DNA from: Entrophospora sp. SA101
Lineage: Eukaryota; Glomeromycota; Glomeromycetes; Entrophosporales; Entrophosporaceae
Direction: 5' to 3'
Assembly: GCA_958430865.1 (NCBI GenBank)
Contig: CAUDNR010000644.1
Location: 11,785 to 25,924 of the forward strand
DNA: 14,140 bases
Numbering within the stretch: position 1 is the stretch's first letter; each line of letters opens with the position of its first letter. The position numbers and the translations under genes are program-made. Of this stretch, positions 7,224 through 14,140 are shown in pieces. Below the pieces are notes generated by a model that did not search any database, was not told the origin of the DNA, and saw only the letters and a program-made list of their open reading frames with translations.

Positions 7224-8038
7224 AAAAATAAAAATAAATATTTAATTTATTACAATTAATTATTAATTGTTATTTATTTTAACCTGTAAGATTTTTGTCA
7301 AGTAAAAAATTTTGACTCAATTGGTGTTTCGATTTTAATCCATAGATTTTTATCAAATCTCTAACTGATAACAATTTTGGAAGTATTTTATTGTTATTAT
7401 ACATAATTTGAGAATTTATCTTATGGGATCGACAAGTAGGGCAACAATTTTTTCTGTAGAAGTTACACGAATAATATCGTAAAGTACAAAATCACACGTG
7501 TCAGTTGAACAACGCGTCGAATTTTTAAATATACATTTGAAATTTTAGACATGTGTATGACGCGAAAATCTTTAAAATATTTTGAAAGTTTTTTTTATTT
7601 ATTATTTTTTTATTTATTGGTTAATTTTTATTTCAGTGTTATTAATTATATTTTTCGTTTGTTGGTCAGTGAATTGGTTAGTTAGCTTGGTTAATCAGAA
7701 CAAATTGTTAAGGAACAATTTATATTTAATAGGGTTCATATTGGAAAGGTCATCTAATAAAAACATTAAAATATAATTATTATAACAAAAGAAAAAATTA
7801 TTATTATTATTATTATTATATTAACCGAGAATCTGTAATATATAAATACATATTTGATATATGTATATAAATAAAATAATTAGTATATGTAACTAAAGAA
7901 CTAACGTTAACTATTTTTTATTTTTTTTTTAAAATTGAAAAATTAGATTAAAATTATATATATATATATATATATAACCAGGAACTTCTTTTTTTGTCTA
8001 TTAATCAACCAATTTGCCTCTTCTTTCTTTCATAACTT
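7224..8038. other. AT-rich spacer with simple repeats, no gene seen
   Basis: This contains a palindrome acaattaattattaattgt near 7250, an (ATT)n run at about 7798-7820 and a (TA)n run at about 7955-7976. An open frame at 7582-7776 is made of Phe/Ile/Tyr-rich low-complexity sequence and is not called. The part next to 8038 is the 3' flank of the UBE2G1-type gene. Confidence 0.6.
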
Positions 8039-9385
8039 CTATAACATTTCAGCTGATTTTCTTACTATACGTTGAACTTTCTTTTTAAATGCTGGATAGT
8101 TATCTCGCCATTCCTTCTATTATAACCAAATATAAATATGTAATTATATACCAAGTATAATAAACATACGCATAATAATAATAGTAATACTAATATCATT
8201 ATTATTATGAAAAATTCATATATATGCTTACAGCAGATTCAATGTTTGCAGGTGATTCATCATTTGGAGTTGAAAGCATAGAAATCACACTTAATAAAAT
8301 CGTTTCAACTGTATGCACCGGCAACCATCTTTCACCTGCATCTTCGTATCCAAATTTATCTTCACCAGGAGGATGCTATAATATAATAAATAAAATAAAT
8401 ATGGATATAATATGAATGAACCAGGAATTATTATTTAAGATTAAGGTCAAACGAGATTAATTATATAATTATGAAATATTTAATCATTATTATTTAAAAT
8501 TCTAATAAAATTAATATTTACCAAGATACTAATACAAACTTCACCATCAGGGTAAACTGTAATATCACGTGATTTAAATGGTTTTTAATTGCTTAATTAA
8601 TGATACAATATAATAAAAATTTATATTGGCACATGCGCGCACATATTCCGCTTTATATAACATACCATTAGGATGCCACATGTCAGATATAAATTTTAAC
8701 TTTGGTGGTAATAAAGGATATTCCTGATAAACCAATTAAATAAGATTTCAATTCAATTTTTCATAAAATGAAATGAAATGAAATTATTTATTTGACATAC
8801 CTTTGGAAATGACATTCTTGCTTTAAAAAATCCTCCTTCACTATTTTTTTTTTAATCAACGATAAATTATATAAATTAATTATAGAAAAAAATTTTTTTA
8901 AATAAAAAATTAAATTTAAATATTTACTATAAGGTGTCTGCTGGACCCATAATCATAATTTCCCACTTATTAATTATTTATGATCAGAAAAAAGGCAAAC
9001 GAGAATATTTTTTATTATTATTAATGAACCTGTAACGATAACAGTAATAGTAATAATAGTAATAATAACAGATCATACCTTTTTTTTTTTTTAATAAAGG
9101 AATATTTTTTGATCAGTGATAAATTTTTTCATGATATATAAATATGCTATAACAAGTAAAAACTTCATACCTCATACACGTTATCATTATCAACAAGTCC
9201 TGCTGAGAAACCTTCAACTGGATGTTTTGATAGTTCTTATAAATATAAAATATGAAATACGAAAAGTAGAAATTAAAAACACTTGAATTAAAAATATTTT
9301 TCTTTAAAATTTTTAGCAATAGAAACCATGCTATTATACCTTTTAGTTGTTTTTGAAGTAAAAGAGCAGATTGTGTTGTTGCCAT
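8039..9385 (-). CDS. UBE2G1: Ubiquitin-conjugating enzyme E2, UBE2G1 type, 8 exons, 167 aa
   Basis: Exons on the minus strand are 9385-9340, 9235-9171, 8965-8928, 8840-8801, 8723-8666, 8556-8522, 8375-8232 and 8116-8039, total 504 nt; the seven introns are 77-205 nt and all GT-AG. The protein begins [20 protein letters not shown], has [13 protein letters not shown], the E2 core [11 protein letters not shown], the HPN motif at 80-82 and the catalytic Cys90 in [10 protein letters not shown]. The acidic loop [17 protein letters not shown] at 95-111, next to the active site, marks the UBE2G/Cdc34 group. The tail [20 protein letters not shown] resembles UBE2G1 rather than UBE2G2. E2s of this group build Lys48-linked ubiquitin chains; a role in ER-associated degradation is known for yeast Ubc7 and only inferred here. 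All catalytic motifs are intact. The start is the only ATG that gives the family N-terminus. Confidence 0.97.
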
Positions 9386-10492
9386 TTTAAAAAATTTTTT
9401 TTTGATATTTTAAATTAATAATATATATGTTAATGTGTATATAAAAATAAAAATAAATAAATGTGATTCCGTAAAAAAAAAAAATTAAGCAAATTAAATT
9501 TCTGTACAATATGCAAAAATCAAGTTCGTACCACTTTACCAAATTAGTAAAAAAAAAGATGATAATGAGGTCATAGGTAGTAACGGGAGGGAGTTGTTGT
9601 GCTACTACTATTTTACTCTTGTTAATTTTTAATGTGGTTTTATCTGTTATTGTTTTTTATTTATTTTATTGCTCTAGTTAATTGGCAGATAATTAATTCG
9701 ATAATTAATTCAATAATTAATTTGTAGGATCATTTTTATAATCTTTGATATTAATATTATATGAATTTTACAATTGGAACCAGAAAGTATAAATTAAATT
9801 TAAAGGTAGTAGGTAACACAATTGTAAATTAACCGATTGATCGCAGGTTTTATCTTTAAAGTTAGTTGCAAAAATAGGTTTTATAATTACAAGTATATGA
9901 GGAAGTAAGTTAATAATAGTGTTGATTTTAAAGCAAATCAATTGAAAAAAAAGATTTTTCTCCCAAAAATCAGATTCCTCGTAGGAAAATAAAACACTTC
10001 ACTGATTAATAATGATATCATGTCATTGTACATAGAAAACATATATATAATGTATAATGTATAATGTATATATAAGAATGTTATACATATAAATAAATAA
10101 TAATAATAAAGTATGGATTAATAGTAGTATAATGTAATAATGATAATAATATAGTAATAACCATCATCATCTTTAAATATTGATTATTTTCCTTCTCCCT
10201 CATTTCTGATTAATAAAAAAATGCACCCAAAATAAAACCTTTTTTTTATTATTATTATTATTATTTATCATTATATCATTTATTATTATTATAATAATGT
10301 ATATATGTGTGTGTGTATGTAGTAAAATAATAATATGTAAAAATTGTAAAATTTAATTATTCTAAATAATAAATGTCACTAATAATAATAATAAATAATG
10401 ATAATGATGATGATAATAATAATAATAATAATATAAATTATCTATATATTACTTTATATAACATTTAAAAATAAAAAATTTTTTTTTTAGTT
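9386..10492. other. Intergenic region with simple repeats between UBE2G1 and GID4
   Basis: Both flanking genes read leftward, so this holds the UBE2G1-type promoter (near 9386) and the 3' flank of GID4 (near 10492). I see no coding pattern. From about 10020 to 10440 it is dominated by imperfect TAA, ATG and GATAAT triplet runs, with a short (GT)n at about 10307-10318. The 9540-9620 part is slightly richer in GC (ggtagtaacgggaggg) and may be the core promoter region, but no motif decides this. Confidence 0.55.
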
Positions 10493-11624
10493 TCATCGAA
10501 ATTCAAATGATGGAAAAGAATTATCTACTAAATGATGCAACTTCAATTCCTGAAATCTAAATAAATATAATAATAAAATTATTATCATTATCACTGTTAT
10601 CGATATTAATTAAATAATTAAATTTATTATTTTTACCTTTCAGAACTTTTATGAAAGTAGAAACCGGTAATGGTTCCTGTACTTAATTGATAACAAATAT
10701 AATAAAATCCTGCAAAACTAGCACCATTAATTGTTCTAACACGATGATCAGGAACAAGAAAATGTTCTTTCCATCTCATAAAAATATAATCTTTATTATG
10801 AAAATCATAAACAAATCCATCTTTTTTCATATTTTTCTGAAGTGGTTTAAAAGCTGGGAAACGAACCTAAATTAATAACGGATGGATGGACAATTAATTA
10901 TAAGATAATATTAGATTATAATAAGATTTTTTGTTATTGATAAAATTTATAATTTATAACTAATCAATCAAATCTGATTATTACCCAGTGTTGCATATCT
11001 ATCTTATCATCAGCATCCCATTTTTTAGTTAGGAAGGAATATTTACGTCCAATGATTTCGGCTTCAAAGAATGTAGTTAATTCAGGATAATCTTCCGTTA
11101 AACCTTTAATATGAAGATATCCACATAGATATGATTCTGAAAGATTAACATGCTATACAATAATAATTATTAATATGGATTAAAGATAAATTAAAAAATT
11201 AAAAACATGGTATTAGTATTAATGAATCATTTGTTTACGTATTTAAACTTTGTATTACCTGAATATGAACTGAAACATCATAACTACTTCTGCCACTTGT
11301 CTGTTCACCTCTAAACTTTGAGCCGGAATAAAGTGAACAAGTTGTAGTTGGCATTAATCTAACTGTTGATATTTCAGTTGTCATGGATAATCGTCTTTTC
11401 TTTTTTTGTATCAGCTCTTCTTGCTTTAACTGTTCTTGCAATTTTTTTTGATATTCTTGATAATGCTTATGGGAAGGATCTTGACAAACATCTCCATCAG
11501 CGCATACGTATTTGTCTGGCAAACCGTTTAAGCTGATGTTGATGGCGTTTGTTGTTGACGTATTTGATGTAGAATTATTGATGGTTGATGTTGTGGTGAG
11601 TAAGGGATTATTAAAAACGGGCAT
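10493..11624 (-). CDS. GID4: GID4/VID24, substrate receptor of the GID/CTLH E3 ligase, 4 exons, 275 aa
   Basis: Exons on the minus strand are 11624-11259, 11152-10985, 10866-10637 and 10556-10493 (828 nt), with introns of 106, 118 and 80 nt. Residues 1-50 are Thr/Ser/Asn-rich and likely disordered; about 53-78 is a charged Gln/Lys/Glu helix, probably coiled coil. The Gid4 beta-barrel starts at [12 protein letters not shown] (97-108), continues with [34 protein letters not shown] and [10 protein letters not shown]. It then has [32 protein letters not shown] and ends FEFR, the conserved C-terminus. Gid4 binds proteins with N-terminal proline (Pro/N-degron) so that the GID ligase ubiquitinates them; in yeast these are gluconeogenic enzymes. 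An in-frame stop upstream of ATG 11624 fixes the start. The family core is complete, so I expect a working gene. Confidence 0.97.
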
Positions 11625-12617
11625 ATTGTATTATTATTGTTAATAGTCGTAAAGTTTATATCAGTGATTGTTGTGGTAATGGTAATTTTATTTGAAGATG
11701 TTGGTTGATTTGGCGAAATTGATTTAATGAGGTTGATTTAATGGGAGTGGTAATGATTTGTGTTATATATATATATAAATTGTTTACTAGAGTTGGTTTT
11801 TTTTTTTAATATAACAAAATTTTTTTAGTGACGGTGGATCTTCTTTTCCCTAATAATTTTATTTTTATTTTATTATATAACAACAATATTGATTAATTAA
11901 TCAAGGATTTAAAGATTTTCTTTTCTAAAAAAATTTTTTTTACAGAAAAAAAATTTATTTACTTTAAAGGAAAAGATTATAGAGAAAAAAATCTTTTTTT
12001 TTTCTTAATCTTTGTTTTTTTTTGAAAAAGAAAAATTTTTTTTTATTTTAAAGAAAATGAATGATGAAATTATGGGGGAACAAAAGCAGACAAATTTGAT
12101 TGTCCAATAAAAGATAAGTTTATAATTTATGTCCATATGGGATAATGGTGCAAGTCACCTAGTCCACAACTTACTGCGCCACGACGACGATTTTGGAGAA
12201 AAAATTAAAATTGTTTGGTCATGTGATATTTCCTAGTCATTCCATAAATAGTAAAATCGGCAAGATCGTATTATATATATACTCGGCCAATAATAATAAT
12301 AATAAATTTTTTTTCAAAATGCCTCCCAAAATAAAAACAAAAAAGAAGATAATATATTTGGAATGAGAAATGAGTATTTATCATAAGAGTGGTGGTTGTT
12401 GTCATTCATCACTCTAGTTTTTTATAAAGAATAGTGGTAGTGATTGCTGTCATTCATTCTTAAAGTGTTGTCCACAGAACACAATTGATTATATAAAAGA
12501 ATTTGATGAATTTTTTTTTAATAAAAAATGATTACTAGAGCAAATGACTAACCTGGAAGATGAAATAACAAAAAAAATGAAGATATAACATGATTAAAAT
12601 ATAAATTAATTACGGAG
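11625..12617. other. GID4 upstream region and spacer, no gene seen
   Basis: The GID4 promoter should lie just right of 11624; an AT run at about 11764-11779 could serve as a TATA element but is not decisive. From 11795 to 12050 the DNA is long T and A runs. At about 12380-12470 two imperfect copies of a roughly 45-bp unit occur (ttgttgtcattcatcactct and attgctgtcattcattct). A plus-strand ATG at 12320 reads MPPKIKTKKK and stops after 15 codons; it is too short to call. Confidence 0.5.
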
Positions 12618-12829
12618 ATGGAAATCAATGAATCATTGTCTGAAGAGAATGAACAATTAAAAAAAAATAAATGTAAAATCTGCTTGGACAAGTCTATAAC
12701 ACATTGTTTCATACCATATAACACTTGATTGTATGTGAAGATTGTTCAAAGAAAGTTAATAATTGCATTATGTGTAGAGTAAAGATCAAAAGCACCACTA
12801 GAATATATATTTGGTTTCCTTTTAGTTGA
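12618..12829 (+). pseudogene. Broken RING-finger (C3HC4) gene relic
   Basis: From ATG 12618 the frame reads MEINESLSEENEQLKKN, a short coiled-coil-like stretch, then KCKICLDKSITHCFIPY with the first Cys pair of a RING finger, and stops at TGA 12726-12728. The next frame, open from about 12725 to TGA 12827-12829, reads LIVCEDCSKKVNNCIMCRVK, the remaining Cys ligands. The order matches the RING of IAP/Mdm2-like ubiquitin ligases, where a Cys-x-His comes at the junction. Here that Cys codon is TAT (Tyr) and the His codon has lost one base. Upstream at about 12550-12590 TNLEDEITKKMKI is open, probably more of the coiled coil. One ligand loss plus a frameshift makes function very unlikely. Confidence 0.75.
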
Positions 12830-12901
12830 GATGGGACCTGCAAATTTCATGGATAGGTTACTGTCACAGCTGGGTCAAATTCATATATAAATTAAATTTT
12901 A

Positions 12902-13106
12902 TTTTATTATTATAGAAAGGATATAGTGCTTGAAAAAAAAATTATCAGGTGTATTCTAATGTTCAATTGGAAATCTAAGTGTGATCAGACAGTAGTCACT
13001 AAAATTGCCTATGTTGCTGAACTAAAATATGACTCAGGGAATGAAAAATACGATTTGTTTTACCAACTTCTATTGCAAAAAGATATGGATGGATATTCTT
13101 CTACCA
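12902..13106 (+). pseudogene. Unrecognised ORF fragment cut by a repeat end
   Basis: An open frame without an ATG start reads DIVLEKKIIRCILMFNWKSK, then CDQTVVTKIAYVAELKYD and SGNEKYDLFYQLLLQKDMDG. The composition is protein-like, and a tattattatag acceptor-like site stands just before it. The frame runs into the repeat end at 13107 and stops at 13132, so the last residues come from the repeat. I do not recognise a family. It may be the continuation of the RING relic gene, an independent relic, or a truncated exon. Confidence 0.35.
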
Positions 13107-13214
13107 GGGTTGGCAAATGTGCAGTCCATTGATGGTCTATTGGTGGTCTATTGGGTCCATTAGCGTAACACTTTAACCATATTTAGTATTTTATTAATGG
13201 CAATGGACCAGTCC
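13107..13214. mobile_element. Truncated hAT-like non-autonomous element end
   Basis: CAGGGTTGGCAAA at about 13107-13119 resembles hAT-type terminal repeats, followed by repeated ggtctattgg / gtccatt motifs and an inverted echo, gcagtccattg versus caatggaccagtcc near 13201-13214. There is no coding capacity. The right end is missing: the sequence stops where copy B of the long repeat begins. The family assignment rests on the short terminus only. Confidence 0.4.
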
Positions 13215-14140
13215 TGAATAATAGAAAATGACAGTGAACTAGTTTCTACACCTTCACCACGCCATGTTAGTTACTCGTACTTTTTTACATTATTTTGCAG
13301 AATACCCGTACCATCACCCGTCCTTTTCTAATATTAATGGGTCAAACTTGAAAAGGACAGGGGACGGCAGGTGTAGCTTGAACCCGTCCCCCGTCCTTTT
13401 CCAGCATCCCGTCCTGATGGATGGATATTCAAGTTATATATAAATACTATTGCCAAATGACATCATAGTAATAGTAAATTTGTGTTATGTACACTCTACC
13501 CTTAAGTCACATTTGTGATAATTATAAAATTATACCCACCAACCACAGGACTGGAATTAATAATACCTCTAAATTTGTTTTGTAGTGCAAAAGAACAGTA
13601 GACAAAAAATTCCTTTAAAAAAAATGAATGAAGGTATTATTTTTTACACAGAAAAATAACTATTTTAAAAATATGTAATAATAGTAAAAGAATTTTTACA
13701 TTGTAATTTAATATTGCTTTATAATTAGCAAAATTCTATAAAGGTAAATAAATATTTCACAAGATAAATTTATTATGGCATCATCTTATTAAATAAATTT
13801 TTATTTTTATTCTTAGGGAGTAAGTATTGTATTATAAATTAACCTTTACAACATAAAATAAACTTTATTAAAACATCATCTAATTAAATAAATTTATTTT
13901 TTATTTCTTTATAATAACCAGTTTGTAAGTATTATATTATAAATTAACTTTTACAATACAAAATAAACTTTATTAAAACATGATCTAATTAAATAAATTT
14001 ATTTTTTATTTAATAAATAGTAGGTATTATATTATTCAACACAAAATAAACTTTATTAAAACGTCATCTAATTAAATAAATTTATTTTTTATTTCTTTAT
14101 AATAACCAGTTTGTAAGTATTATATTATAAATTAACTTTT
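13215..14140 (+). repeat. Long direct repeat, copy B, running off the window end
   Basis: It is identical to 6288-7047 apart from a handful of substitutions, at an offset of 6927 bp. Its left junction falls abruptly inside the hAT-like fragment, which suggests that this is the inserted daughter copy. It includes the double GGACGGG hairpin (13317-13401). It also has the intron-like array, here with 3-nt spacers at 13817-13819 (GGA), 13922-13924 (TTT), 14021-14023 (TAG) and 14110-14112 (TTT). The array continues past the last base. Confidence 0.95.

Noticed and set aside
7582..7776. 64-codon ORF rich in Phe, Ile and Trp that resembles membrane segments
   Set aside because: T-rich DNA gives such residues automatically, and nothing else supports a gene.
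8224..8415. Plus-strand 63-codon ORF
   Set aside because: Antisense of exon 7 of the UBE2G1-type gene.
9113..9385. Minus-strand 90-codon ORF starting at the E2 start codon
   Set aside because: Only its first 15 codons are exon 1 of the E2; it then runs through intron 1 to an unrelated stop.
10380..10440. Regular TAATAATGATAATGATGATAA runs that might suggest a CRISPR-like or regulatory array
   Set aside because: They are simple triplet microsatellites without unique spacers, in a eukaryotic genome.
10687..10875. Plus-strand 62-codon ORF
   Set aside because: Antisense of GID4 exon 3.
12320..12367. ATG reading MPPKIKTKKK, reminiscent of the start of small basic ribosomal proteins
   Set aside because: Only 15 codons before a stop, with no plausible downstream exon that I could find.
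1..14140. tRNA, rRNA or other structured RNA genes
   Set aside because: I looked for tRNA-like T-loop (gttcgaatc-type) strings and conserved rRNA cores on both strands and saw none; a dedicated covariance-model search was not possible.

Overview
The window is AT-rich nuclear DNA of a eukaryote, almost certainly a fungus. Four conserved protein genes are split by short GT-AG introns (about 50-205 nt, donors such as gtatgt and gtaagt) and read with the standard code. The protein sequences, low GC, dense simple repeats, palindromic GGACGGG repeats and decayed transposons fit an early-diverging fungus; an arbuscular mycorrhizal fungus (Glomeromycotina, Rhizophagus-like) is my best guess, by inference only.

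Layout: 165-546 (-) is a decayed intronless copy of ribosomal protein eL27. 674-1169 (-) is HUB1/UBL5, 4 exons, 73 aa. 1579-1756 is a MITE with TA-flanked ends resembling pogo/Tigger termini. 1759-3134 is mostly non-coding and carries the likely promoter of a synaptobrevin gene. 3135-3803 (+) is that R-SNARE (SNC1-like, 106 aa), whose start codon is split AT|G by an intron. 4057-4454 (-) is a LAMTOR3/MP1-like roadblock gene with frame lesions and no visible first exon. 4523-4919 holds two decayed ORF pieces, probably of a transposase. 4980-6480 is a repeat field (GGACGGG hairpins, a 69-bp direct repeat). 6288-7047 is a segment repeated at 13215-13974 with about 99.5% identity; it leads into a tandem array whose units look like complete introns separated by 3-nt 'exons'. 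8039-9385 (-) is a UBE2G1-type ubiquitin-conjugating enzyme, 8 exons, 167 aa. 10493-11624 (-) is GID4/VID24, the substrate receptor of the GID/CTLH ubiquitin ligase, 4 exons, 275 aa. 12618-12829 (+) is a broken RING-finger relic, followed by an unrecognised ORF fragment that runs into a hAT-like repeat end and then the second copy of the long repeat.

Three of the four intact genes belong to ubiquitin or ubiquitin-like pathways (Hub1 in splicing, the E2, Gid4). They are not known to act in one complex and the spacing is wide, so I read this as coincidence. The most unusual features are the tandem intron-like array, the intron inside a start codon, and the compensating frameshifts in the LAMTOR3-like gene. 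All splice sites were assigned by eye from reading frame, splice consensus and remembered family sequences; no search was run.
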